DNA from: an uncultured Ectothiorhodospiraceae bacterium
GTDB taxonomy: Bacteria; Pseudomonadota; Gammaproteobacteria; UBA6429; Thiohalophilaceae
Reading direction: 5' to 3'
NCBI GenBank assembly: GCA_947259575.1
Contig: CAMYMU010000068.1
Location: 48,486 to 112,485, forward strand
DNA length: 64,000 nucleotides
Position numbers and translations under genes: made by a program. The notes under the pieces were generated by a model, which saw only the letters and a list, made by a program, of their open reading frames with translations, was not told the origin of the DNA and did no database searches. The stretch's first letter is position 1. Each line of letters begins with the position of its first letter. This document shows positions 1 through 7,723 of this stretch, in pieces.

Positions 1-99
1 ATTGAACACTTAAACATTACACCGGATGTGTTAAGTACTAATCTTGCCGACTTGTTTGCAGCTGGTGCGCAAAAGATTCAGAGCCTGGGAGGTGAATGA
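1..99 (+). CDS. C-terminal end of an unidentified protein (partial)
   Basis: The window opens inside a reading frame that runs for 32 codons and stops with TGA at 97-99. The visible tail ends in QKIQSLGGE. The stop overlaps the start of the next gene (ATGA-type overlap), so the two are probably translationally coupled in one operon. The fragment is too short to assign a family. Confidence that it is coding rests on the tight coupling to the following gene. Confidence 0.6.
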   Translation: MEHLNITPDVLSTNLADLFAAGAQKIQSLGGE

Positions 100-1049
100 T
101 GAATACCTTAATCCCACGGGTTGTTGTGATCACACGCGAGACCGAATACGAGTTGTTACTCGCACGCCACGCAACCCGTGGCCAGGCTGAATTCTTTTTG
201 CGCGAACGTGGTCAGTCGATCGAGCAGGTAGAACAACGCCATAAACATCATCAAGCGGCGTTGCAAAAGGTTATCGCGGCTATCCCAACTGACTGGCGGC
301 GTAACCAGGTTAAACGGCAAGAACTTGATCGGTTTTTGTTTGAGCCCGAAGACCTGGTGATCGCCGTTGGTCAGGATGGTTTAGTCGCGAATACAGCCAA
401 GTACCTGAATGGTCAAAACGTGATTGGGGTTAATCCCGACAAAGACTTATACGATGGCATTCTGGTGCCATTCTCAAGTGATGAGGCCAGTGCCATCATG
501 GTTGCGGCCATGTATAACGATATTGATGTTCAATACCGAACTATGGCGCAGGTGGATCTTGATGATGGTCAGAGCTTATTTGCACTGAATGAATTGTTCA
601 TTGGTCACCATAGTCACCAGTCTGCACGTTATTCAATTAGCACTGAAGGTAGTAAGGAACATCATTCATCGTCAGGGGTTATTATAGCGACCGGCACGGG
701 TGCAACGGGTTGGGCGCGATCGATTCATCGTGAACGGCATGATAAGTTGCAGTTGCCCTCCCCTGAAGATGAAAAGCTGGCATTTTATGTGCGCGAAGCC
801 TTCCCCAGCATTGCCACTGGCACCAGTCTCACTTCTGGGTTGATCGTTAAGGGACAGTCGTTAGAGATTCGTTCAGAACTGAATGAGGGGGGAGTTATTT
901 TTGGGGATGGTATCGAAGCCGACTACTTATCCTTTAACTGGGGTATGCGTGCTATCTTTAGCGTTGCACAAAATAAATTATCCATGGTGCAACCGGCAAG
1001 CATAACCATTTCAGGAAGAGAAACACAACAAGCGAGGTTAGCGAGTTAG
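96..1049 (+). CDS. NAD kinase-like (ATP-NAD kinase superfamily) protein
   Basis: Protein of 317 aa with the layout of the NAD kinase / diacylglycerol kinase-like fold. A glycine-rich nucleotide loop lies at about residues 91-96 (VGQDGL), an Asn-Glu pair at 165-166 (ALNELFIG), and the SSGVIIATGTGATGW block at about 192-206, which resembles the NAD-binding region of NAD kinases. True NAD kinases normally carry GGDG in the first loop; here the second glycine is glutamine, so the substrate may not be NAD. The N-terminal 80 residues, rich in charged and helical sequence, are longer than in classical NadK. Two ATGs are possible (96 and 99); the GGGAGG at 87-92 is better spaced for 99. It sits tightly between the upstream partial gene and the DUF4291 gene. 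Predicted cytosolic kinase; the exact reaction is unknown. Confidence 0.75.
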   Translation: MMNTLIPRVVVITRETEYELLLARHATRGQAEFFLRERGQSIEQVEQRHKHHQAALQKVIAAIPTDWRRNQVKRQELDRFLFEPEDLVIAVGQDGLVANTAKYLNGQNVIGVNPDKDLYDGILVPFSSDEASAIMVAAMYNDIDVQYRTMAQVDLDDGQSLFALNELFIGHHSHQSARYSISTEGSKEHHSSSGVIIATGTGATGWARSIHRERHDKLQLPSPEDEKLAFYVREAFPSIATGTSLTSGLIVKGQSLEIRSELNEGGVIFGDGIEADYLSFNWGMRAIFSVAQNKLSMVQPASITISGRETQQARLAS

Positions 1050-1052
1050 AGT

Positions 1053-1661
1053 ATGCAGTATCAATCAATACAACTTGCACATTATCCTGACCAGAAACAG
1101 ACCTGGCCCAAGGAGGGTCGGCATATACTTGCACAATATGATGATGACTCCGTTATTGTCTATCAGGCATATCGACCTGCGATCGGTTTATATGCTGCTG
1201 AGCATCAGTATTTTGGTGGTGAGTTTAGACTAAATCGTATGAGCTGGATCAAACCAAATTTTTTATGGATGATGTACCGAAGCGACTGGGCTCGCACTCA
1301 GGGACAGGAAGTGGTGTTAGCGATAAGACTACATCGATCATTTTTTGATGAAGTGTTGTCACTTGCGGTTCCTTCCAGTTTTGATAACAACTTATATAAA
1401 ACAGCGGAAGAGTGGAAACGCGCGGTTCGAAAATCAGAGGTGAGATTACAATGGGATCCGGATCATGCGCCCTCTGGTGGTAAATGTATCCGCCGCGCAA
1501 TTCAACTGGGTCTTCGCGGTAAGTTACTGGAAAAATATAGCCGCGACGCCATTATTGAAATTATTAACGTCACAGAACTGGTTCACCAGTATAGCCCTTA
1601 TGCCCGCAAACCCTATGAGGGTCTCTACACGCCGATGGAAAAAGTGTATCCGGGAAAATAG
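1053..1661 (+). CDS. DUF4291 family protein
   Basis: Protein of 202 aa, recognised as DUF4291 from the conserved order: IVYQAYRPAIGLYA near residues 34-47, then a RMSWIKPNFLWMMYRS block (about 62-77) and a QWDPDHAP segment near 135. No signal peptide or membrane segment is visible, so it is probably cytosolic. The biochemical role of the family is not established, so none is assigned. It starts 3 bases after the NAD-kinase-like gene and is likely cotranscribed with it. The next gene downstream on this strand is 450 bases away, across the tRNA-Met region. Confidence 0.8.
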   Translation: MQYQSIQLAHYPDQKQTWPKEGRHILAQYDDDSVIVYQAYRPAIGLYAAEHQYFGGEFRLNRMSWIKPNFLWMMYRSDWARTQGQEVVLAIRLHRSFFDEVLSLAVPSSFDNNLYKTAEEWKRAVRKSEVRLQWDPDHAPSGGKCIRRAIQLGLRGKLLEKYSRDAIIEIINVTELVHQYSPYARKPYEGLYTPMEKVYPGK

Positions 1662-1702
1662 AGAGCAAATTGAGAACTTGGAGACAGAATGACAAACTAG
1701 AG

Positions 1703-1731
1703 TTTAAGATGGTAGCGAGGGGGAGACTTGA
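1703..1731. repeat. Duplicated 3' end of tRNA-Met (distal copy)
   Basis: These 29 bases are identical to 1873-1901. That stretch holds the last 22 bases of tRNA-Met including CCA, plus 7 bases of trailer. The period between copies is 170 bp. In the transcription direction of the tRNA (minus strand) this copy lies downstream. It lacks the rest of the tRNA, so it cannot form a cloverleaf. Confidence 0.9.
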
Positions 1732-1872
1732 CCATTTTGCATGGAGCAAAATGGGACAGCGAAGCTGCCCGCAGGGTGGCGCACACGGAAGTGCGCCATC
1801 AACTCGACCGAAGCATTAAATCAGTGAGGTCGGGCAAGTTTATAGCTTAGAAATAGAATGATGATATAGGGT
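1732..1872 (-). other. Hairpin-rich spacer between the two tRNA-Met 3' ends; possible small RNA
   Basis: No coding frame is supported in this spacer. It contains a perfect 9-bp hairpin (1732-1740 with 1746-1754), a stem around 1753-1770 with one bulged base and a GAA loop, and a perfect 8-bp hairpin (1777-1784 with 1791-1798). It is downstream of tRNA-Met on the same strand, with no terminator recognised between, so read-through from the tRNA promoter would produce a structured RNA ending in a second tRNA-like 3' end. The layout recalls the E. coli tyrT repeats, which yield rtT RNA. A functional RNA here is inference. Confidence 0.4.
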
Positions 1873-1879
1873 TTTAAGA

Positions 1880-1956
1880 TGGTAGCGAGGGGGAGACTTG
1901 AACTCCCGACCTCAGCATTATGAATGCTGCGCTCTAACCAGCTGAGCTACCTCGCC
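1880..1956 (-). tRNA. tRNA-Met (CAU)
   Basis: The reverse strand folds as a 77-nt tRNA. The acceptor stem GGCGAGG pairs with CCTCGCT (one G-T pair) before encoded ACCA, the D arm carries AGCTCAGCTGGTTAGAGC, the anticodon loop is TTCATAA giving anticodon CAU, and the T arm contains GTTCAAGTC. The sequence resembles an elongator Met tRNA; I see no tRNA-Ile2 hallmark but cannot fully exclude it. CCA is encoded. A stringent-type promoter lies just upstream, and its last 22 bases are duplicated at 1703-1731. Confidence 0.95.
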
Positions 1957-1992
1957 ATAAGCTACCCCGTTGTATGTTCGGGGAAGCCGCGC

Positions 1993-2021
1993 ATTCTCGG
2001 TTTTAGGCCCGGTTTTGTCAA
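1993..2021 (-). promoter_or_regulatory. Promoter of tRNA-Met
   Basis: On the minus strand a perfect TTGACA -35 box (2021-2016) is followed after 17 bases by GAGAAT (1998-1993) as -10. A GC-rich discriminator (GCGCGGC) follows. This combination is typical of sigma-70 stable-RNA promoters subject to stringent control. The predicted start site is about 30 bases before the tRNA 5' end. Confidence 0.75.
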
Positions 2022-2118
2022 GTTTTTAGGCTGTGTTCCAATCCCATCTCAAATGCCAGGCAGACATATAAGTGCTTGTTCGTATTGAAAATTTTGCTGT
2101 TTTTGCCTATGCTGGGGG

Positions 2119-3006
2119 ATGACTAATTCACTTGATTGGCCGCAGGAAGCGGCCCTACGTTCTGAGCTCAGCCAACGTTGGCTGCAGCCTGAATCTAATA
2201 TCTGTCTGGATTTTCATGGTGACCCGGTTACAGCCGGCCTGGTGGTGTTCTCAGATGGAAACCACCACATGGCGCTAGAGGCCAGCGTAAAGCGCTTTGT
2301 TAAGCAGCACCCAGAAGTAGTGGATATCTTCTATGCCACTACCCCACCGGGTGTCATTGTTAATCTGTTAAAAAATGGCCAGTTAGTGCTGGGCAATTTG
2401 AGCCTTTCGCGGCTACCTAATGTCTTTATTAGCCCCCCAGATATTCTGGATAAGTTGCAGGCAGACGGTTACCTCGCCTCACACCGTGCTTTTATGCAGA
2501 GTAAGGGCAATGCATTACTCGTTCGCAAAAGTAACCCAAAGAATATTCAATCGGTGGCTGATCTGCTGCGAGAGGATGTCCGCTTATTCATTTCCAATCC
2601 TGTCACTGAAAGAGCTAGTTATGAAGTCTATGAACAAGCACTATTGAATCAGAGCATAGAACAAAAGATTAGCGAAGCGGCAATAAAGGATTTGCTCAAC
2701 AAACCTTCTGATCGTCTGATCAACGGTAAGCGTATTCACCACCGTGAGGCGCCGCAATGCTTATTTGATGACAAAGCTGATGTAGCGATTATTTATCATC
2801 ATCTTGCCTTGCGCTATACCCGCATCTTCCCGGAGCACTTTGAGTTCATTCCACTTGGTAATGATGATACGAGTGTGACAAATACTTATCATATAGGCCT
2901 GCTCGGTGACGGTGGCAGGTGGGGACAGCAATTTCATGACTTCATGTTCAGCGACGAGGTAATAGAACTATACATAGAACATGGGCTGCAGCGACCAATT
3001 AAATAA
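2119..3006 (+). CDS. Periplasmic-binding-fold protein without signal peptide
   Basis: Protein of 295 aa resembling type 2 solute-binding proteins of the ModA/PBP2 class. Supporting blocks are a central ALLVRKSNPKNIQSVADLL segment (about 131-149), which matches the hinge-region pattern of such proteins, and a later ADVAIIYHHLALRY segment (about 220-234). The N-terminus starts directly with a soluble helix and has no signal peptide, so it probably acts in the cytosol as a ligand-binding or sensory protein. Alternatively the true start is missed. Only a G-run directly precedes the ATG. No transporter permease is adjacent; it converges with the tct operon. Ligand unknown. Confidence 0.6.
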   Translation: MTNSLDWPQEAALRSELSQRWLQPESNICLDFHGDPVTAGLVVFSDGNHHMALEASVKRFVKQHPEVVDIFYATTPPGVIVNLLKNGQLVLGNLSLSRLPNVFISPPDILDKLQADGYLASHRAFMQSKGNALLVRKSNPKNIQSVADLLREDVRLFISNPVTERASYEVYEQALLNQSIEQKISEAAIKDLLNKPSDRLINGKRIHHREAPQCLFDDKADVAIIYHHLALRYTRIFPEHFEFIPLGNDDTSVTNTYHIGLLGDGGRWGQQFHDFMFSDEVIELYIEHGLQRPIK

Positions 3007-3009
3007 CCG

Positions 3010-3036
3010 AAAAAAAACGCCACCCGAAGGTGGCAT
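3010..3036 (-). terminator. Rho-independent terminator of the tct-DUF3604 operon
   Basis: Read on the minus strand, a 6-bp GC-rich stem (3034-3029 with 3024-3019) with a 4-base loop is followed by a run of seven T residues. It lies 30 bases beyond the stop of the DUF3604 gene and 4 bases past the end of the convergent gene at 2119-3006. Confidence 0.85.
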
Positions 3037-3065
3037 GTAACGGAAGAGAACGAGGAAATCTATAA

Positions 3066-5456
3066 TTATTTTTTGAATGTCATAAAAAGTGCCGATGTCC
3101 AGATTTTTGCATCATCGACCTGACGCGCCACAACATAAACAGGGCGATGACCGTGTGGTCCGTTCTTAGGCGCGACTTCAAAGTTACCGGTCACTTCACG
3201 CGGCGCAGCAGAATCGCTCATTCGCTCCATCGCCAGGAACATTTCTACACCGGGTAAGTCTTTCTTCAAGCGTGCAGCCTCGAGTAACTCTGCACCGGTA
3301 AACTCCCAGGTAAAGGTTGGACAGTGAACAAAAGGATTACCTTTTAATGGATCACCGACCTTGACATAACCGTCGATGGTACCTTCGATCTTTATTTTGG
3401 CTGTCGCCAAGTGTGAAACATCCATTTCAATCGCATCTACGTCACCGTAGGTGTCACTCTTGAAACCAATCGTGGTTGCTGTTTCGCGCCAGCAGGTTTC
3501 TTCCTTGTGTTCAAAACCCAGGCCTTCAAATTCATTGATGACGGCATCGATAATGGTGATCTTGCCTTTCCATACTGCCCAGCGATAACGATCCTTAATA
3601 CGCGCACCACCCCAGCGGAAACGAATCTTGCGTTCTGAATAACCTAGTTCTTCCTGCAGGTCACGCCGCCAGAACTCGCCGTCCTGATCGTATGCCACTA
3701 GCTCATCCCAGCCGGCATCGCCAAGGAAACGATAATTTACCTGTGCCGCACCCTTATGTTCGAATTCGTCACCCATGATGTGCTTGCCGCAACTTATCAA
3801 ACCAAAGGTCCGCTCACCGGTTGAAGCAAAGGTATGACGTTCGCGCAATGCTACACCAATCGCCTTGCGTGATAACTCGGGTGAGATGACACCAGAGATG
3901 CCCCCTTTGGTTCCGAAGACCGCGGTACCTGGTACACCACCACCACAACGACCACGGTGTTCGTCACCGGCCATACTCGCACCGATTTTATAACCACGTT
4001 CCATTGCATCCTGATATAACCAACCAAAGTGGCCCCAGGCAGAACCGATCTCGACTAATTTTTCCAGCTCAGGATGATGCCAGTCCATAAGACAACGACG
4101 ACCGCCGACGTGAGGCGTTAACAAATGACCTTCTGGGTCATGGGCATAAGCGGCCCATAGTTCTTCTAATGGCCAGGCGCCGGGAATGGCTTCGGTCGTA
4201 CCTGAGTCTTCGTTCCAGTCAACCGATCGTACGTGCGTTCCATCTTTCAGGAACGGGAACTCCGGCTCATCATCATGCAGGAAGATAACGTTATGGTCAC
4301 CACCGGCACAGGAGCTACCACACCATTCCGTTCCCGGATAGGCGACGAACTCACCATCTTTAGTGATCTCACGAATCAGTTCAACTGTCTTTTTCCAACG
4401 CTCGGTGGTGATATTAAAATCATTGTGCGCAAAGGCCAGTACATCCAGGCCTGTGACATCACGACCATAGTTCAAGTTATAACTCGTCGAGTTGGTGCCG
4501 ACGGTATCTTCTGAATGCACATGCAGGTCGGTATAAAAGATCCGAGGGAAATCTAATTCTTTATCGATCGTCACATAAAAGGTATGTGGTTTGACCGCGG
4601 GGTGATCAGGCATGGTTGCACTGACGACTAGCTCACCGGGTTTATCGGTCGGCATGTCTTCCAGTAGTTGCACGGACCAGCCTTCTTTAGGCAAGGTAAT
4701 GTCTTTTTTATAACACTCCTTGCCATCCAGGGTAGCGGTTATATACACTTTATCCGCACGTGACCAACAGGTGTTACCCCATTCATCTTCAGCACGAATA
4801 CGCAAAGGAATTTTTTCTCCCTGCTTAACCAAACGCGAACCCGCCCATTGCAATAGTGCAGGTACTCCCGGTTTGATATTGATAGTCAGATCAGGCTCAA
4901 CTGCAGCAAAGCGTGAAGTACCTAAGGGATCTGCATAACAACGGAACTTAAAGAATTCTTCCGTGAAAGTTTGCACGCGGGTACCGGGTCCGCCAAAGCG
5001 ACGATCGCCCATACGTATAACAATTTTATCACCCGCTTTCAGGTAACCATCGTATGTATCGACGATAACGGCTTTTTGGAATGGTCTTTCGTGTCCTTTT
5101 TGATCAAACCGAACTGAAAGCTTTTGTACAGAAGCAGGACTTTGTCCTTCTACCGTTGGCGCCGCATGATATTCAGCAGAGACATAGTTCGCAGCTTTTG
5201 GATCAGTGGTCTGAAATAACTCCCAGTCTGAATAAAAACGGAAGGTTGCCTTGAACCATGAGCCATCAGCCATACCAGATTGACCGAGGGTGTACACAAT
5301 AATGACTTCATGCCATGAGCCGGCAATCATCTCTTCGGTGTTACAGCTAACCGAGCCAAGAAATGGCATGTCTTTGGTCTTTGCATATAACCCCACCGGT
5401 GCAGTATATGAATCGCCTAGTTTTTCTTTCAACTCTGCGTCAGTCATTTTTTTCAT
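3066..5456 (-). CDS. DUF3604 domain protein (PHP-like metal-dependent hydrolase fold)
   Basis: Protein of 796 aa. The middle holds a PHP-like metal-site signature, FYTDLHVHSEDTVG, near residues 310-323. It is followed by further conserved His/Asp-rich blocks, FAHNDFN (about 342), TPHVGGRR (about 446) and GDEHRGRCGGG (about 495), diagnostic of DUF3604. The first 300 residues look like beta-rich accessory domains. No signal peptide is visible. Function of the family is not established; a hydrolase acting on the compound imported by TctCBA is inferred from position as the last gene of that operon, 53 bases after tctA and ahead of a terminator. Confidence 0.8.
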   Translation of the reverse strand: MKKMTDAELKEKLGDSYTAPVGLYAKTKDMPFLGSVSCNTEEMIAGSWHEVIIVYTLGQSGMADGSWFKATFRFYSDWELFQTTDPKAANYVSAEYHAAPTVEGQSPASVQKLSVRFDQKGHERPFQKAVIVDTYDGYLKAGDKIVIRMGDRRFGGPGTRVQTFTEEFFKFRCYADPLGTSRFAAVEPDLTINIKPGVPALLQWAGSRLVKQGEKIPLRIRAEDEWGNTCWSRADKVYITATLDGKECYKKDITLPKEGWSVQLLEDMPTDKPGELVVSATMPDHPAVKPHTFYVTIDKELDFPRIFYTDLHVHSEDTVGTNSTSYNLNYGRDVTGLDVLAFAHNDFNITTERWKKTVELIREITKDGEFVAYPGTEWCGSSCAGGDHNVIFLHDDEPEFPFLKDGTHVRSVDWNEDSGTTEAIPGAWPLEELWAAYAHDPEGHLLTPHVGGRRCLMDWHHPELEKLVEIGSAWGHFGWLYQDAMERGYKIGASMAGDEHRGRCGGGVPGTAVFGTKGGISGVISPELSRKAIGVALRERHTFASTGERTFGLISCGKHIMGDEFEHKGAAQVNYRFLGDAGWDELVAYDQDGEFWRRDLQEELGYSERKIRFRWGGARIKDRYRWAVWKGKITIIDAVINEFEGLGFEHKEETCWRETATTIGFKSDTYGDVDAIEMDVSHLATAKIKIEGTIDGYVKVGDPLKGNPFVHCPTFTWEFTGAELLEAARLKKDLPGVEMFLAMERMSDSAAPREVTGNFEVAPKNGPHGHRPVYVVARQVDDAKIWTSALFMTFKK

Positions 5457-5509
5457 AATGTTACCTCTTTAACTTTTATTCTTTGATTGCTTTAAGTCCA
5501 GGATTTCTT

Positions 5510-7054
5510 TCAGTCGGCTTTGTGCTGCCCCGCTGCTGCTGCCGCAGCTTCCACTCGTCTCTTGCGTCCAGCATTGATGCTCGTCCAGAAAGTACGCGCA
5601 ATTACAAAGAGAGTAAGCACCATCAGCCCCATGGCTACGGGTCGTTGGAAGAACATGAAAGTATCATGCTCGGAAATGATGACCACCTGTTGCAGGGCAC
5701 GCTCCCACTCTGGAGCCAGGATAAAACCAATCAGGAATGCCACGTAGGAGTAGTCGAACTTACGCATGAAATAACCGATGAAACCGAATGCGAGCATGAT
5801 ACCCACATCGAACATCGACGACTTGCCCAGGTAGGCACCCATAATGCAGGTGAAGATTACGATCGGATACAGGATTAATGCCGGGATATTCACAGCCTTG
5901 CAAAAAAAGCGCAGTCCAAAGCGTCCAATCAACAATAAAAACAGACTGGCAAGTATCAGGCTACCGTAAATGCCATACATGAGTTGAGCATTTTCCTTAA
6001 ACAGTAGTGGACCCGGTTGCATACCGTGGATCATGAACGCGCCCATCAACATAGCGGCAGCCAGGTTACCGGGTATGCCCAGAACGAACAGTGGAATCAG
6101 GCTGGATGCTACCACTGAGCTATTGGCCGACTCGGACGCAGCAATGCCTTCGAGGCGCCCCTTACCAAATTCTTCTTTGTGCTTGGATCGCTTCATCGCC
6201 TGGTCATAAGACATGAACGACGCCACGGGTGCACCCAAGCCTGGCATCGCTCCCACACCAATACCGATCAGACTACCCCGCAATAGTGTTTTGATGTTGG
6301 CAAAGAATTCCTTGAACGACAGCAATCGATCTTCAAGCTTCGATGAGAATTTAGTGGCTGCGTGTTCGCCAGCACCCTTGCCCACTAACTTTTCCAGTTG
6401 CAGCAGGATTTCCGAGAACGCTAGAAGACCAATCGCCACCGGAATCAACGACAAACCACTGCCGAACTGATAGACATCGAAAGTAAGCCTGGGCAAGGCG
6501 GTTACCGGCTCAGTACCAATCAAGCCCAAAAGAATTCCGAACCCGGCGGCCATCAAACCACGAGAGATGGAAGTGGTACCTATACCGGCGATAACTGTCA
6601 GCGCTAGCGAAATCAATGCAAAGATTTCCGACGGGCCCATGAACAAGGCAACCGCGGCAAGAGGAGCGGCAATTAAAATTAACACCACCGTTGAGATAAA
6701 GTCGCCGGCCACTGAACTATACAAGGCCATGCGAAGTGCCTTTTCACCCTTCCCCTGCTGGGTGAGCGGATAACCATCCCAGGAGGTCGCCGCCGCCTCG
6801 GGTGTGCCTGGCGTGCGTAAAAGTACAGCCGACACCGCACCACCGAAAAAAGCGCCCTTGTTCAATCCCACCAGGAAGCCAATCGCAGCGAGTGGTGTCA
6901 TGTAATAAGTAATCGGGATAAAAAGCGCAATGGCCATAGGACCATTGATCCCAGGGATAGCTCCAATCATCACCCCGATAGTAACGCCCAGAAGTAGGAA
7001 CATCAGGCTGTTAATTGAAATGGAGTCCATAAGCCCCGCGATGATCATTTCCAT
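5510..7054 (-). CDS. tctA: Tripartite tricarboxylate transporter, large permease TctA
   Basis: Protein of 514 aa, the usual TctA length, with about ten to twelve hydrophobic segments. Family signatures are GVMIGAIPGINGPMAIAL near residue 27 and NKGAFFGGAVSAVLLRTPGT near residue 65, followed by the PEAAATSWDGYPL segment. TctA is the large integral membrane subunit of a secondary, ion-gradient-driven importer that works with the binding protein TctC and the small subunit TctB. It lies 45 bases downstream of tctB. Substrate cannot be read from sequence; citrate, other carboxylates and aromatic acids are known for the family. Confidence 0.92.
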   Translation of the reverse strand: MEMIIAGLMDSISINSLMFLLLGVTIGVMIGAIPGINGPMAIALFIPITYYMTPLAAIGFLVGLNKGAFFGGAVSAVLLRTPGTPEAAATSWDGYPLTQQGKGEKALRMALYSSVAGDFISTVVLILIAAPLAAVALFMGPSEIFALISLALTVIAGIGTTSISRGLMAAGFGILLGLIGTEPVTALPRLTFDVYQFGSGLSLIPVAIGLLAFSEILLQLEKLVGKGAGEHAATKFSSKLEDRLLSFKEFFANIKTLLRGSLIGIGVGAMPGLGAPVASFMSYDQAMKRSKHKEEFGKGRLEGIAASESANSSVVASSLIPLFVLGIPGNLAAAMLMGAFMIHGMQPGPLLFKENAQLMYGIYGSLILASLFLLLIGRFGLRFFCKAVNIPALILYPIVIFTCIMGAYLGKSSMFDVGIMLAFGFIGYFMRKFDYSYVAFLIGFILAPEWERALQQVVIISEHDTFMFFQRPVAMGLMVLTLFVIARTFWTSINAGRKRRVEAAAAAAGQHKAD

Positions 7055-7099
7055 AGTTTTTTTATTTTCCGCTGCTTGGTTTTATTATTCGAAGATCAA

Positions 7100-7618
7100 T
7101 TATTCAAAAATTTGAGGGCCCGGCACTGGTACACCAAATCCGTAGCGCATGATGATATAGAGCACCGCCGTCAGGGTGATCGACACAAGGATCGACTGCA
7201 GCCACTTGCGACTACCAATGAAATATTGCAGGACCATCAGGAATGCGAAAGATGCCAGCATATAACCTATGTATTCAATCGCCACGACCAGAAGCACGCA
7301 CGGAATCATGATGCGCGCAAGATGGTATAAATTGACCCGACCTACCTGGGTAAAACCATCACCGTCTTCCAGATCTTCAGAAAATTCACTTTCCTCTTTT
7401 GGTAAAGTTTTTTTCGTAAATAGAGAAATAGCGACGGTTACCATAGAAAGGATCGCCATAAACAGCATAACGCCAACTGCCACATTCGGAACCAGTGCCG
7501 GCGAGGCGCCGTATCCGGGATAGGCGGGTGTATAGGTGGGAATGGCCCAGGTAAAAAGCACTATGCTAAATACGATGATCAGCAGGTAGGCGATCATGTC
7601 TCTTGTTATTCTTGTCAC
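7100..7618 (-). CDS. tctB: Tripartite tricarboxylate transporter, small permease TctB
   Basis: Short hydrophobic protein with four predicted membrane segments, the TctB pattern, ending in GVPVPGPQIFE. I chose the GTG at 7618 (172 aa) because an AGAGAGG ribosome site precedes it by a normal distance and the first helix (MIAYLLIIVFSIVLFTWAI) begins soon after. The longer frame to 7705 would add 29 unsupported residues that overlap the intercistronic hairpin. Part of the tctC-tctB-tctA-DUF3604 operon. Confidence 0.85.
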   Translation of the reverse strand: MTRITRDMIAYLLIIVFSIVLFTWAIPTYTPAYPGYGASPALVPNVAVGVMLFMAILSMVTVAISLFTKKTLPKEESEFSEDLEDGDGFTQVGRVNLYHLARIMIPCVLLVVAIEYIGYMLASFAFLMVLQYFIGSRKWLQSILVSITLTAVLYIIMRYGFGVPVPGPQIFE

Positions 7619-7671
7619 TTGTTTTTCCTCTCTCCCACAGTCTTGTTTTGGAAATATTTGGGGAGCGATGC

Positions 7672-7701
7672 CACCGGACTGGATAGGACTCCAGGCCGGT
7701 G
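7672..7701 (-). other. Intercistronic hairpin between tctC and tctB
   Basis: A near-perfect inverted repeat: CACCGG-A-CTGGA (7672-7683), a 6-base loop, then TCCAG-G-CCGGTG (7690-7701), giving 11 base pairs around one mismatch. It starts 22 bases after the tctC stop on the transcript and has no T-run, so it looks like a stability or processing hairpin rather than a terminator. Such structures allow the binding-protein mRNA to outlast the permease mRNA in other transport operons. Confidence 0.6.
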
Positions 7702-7723
7702 ACAATCAACTAATCAATAAAGC

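Noticed and set aside
5483..5878. Plus-strand frame of 131 codons inside tctA
   Set aside because: It is a shadow of tctA on the opposite strand, with no ribosome site or family likeness.
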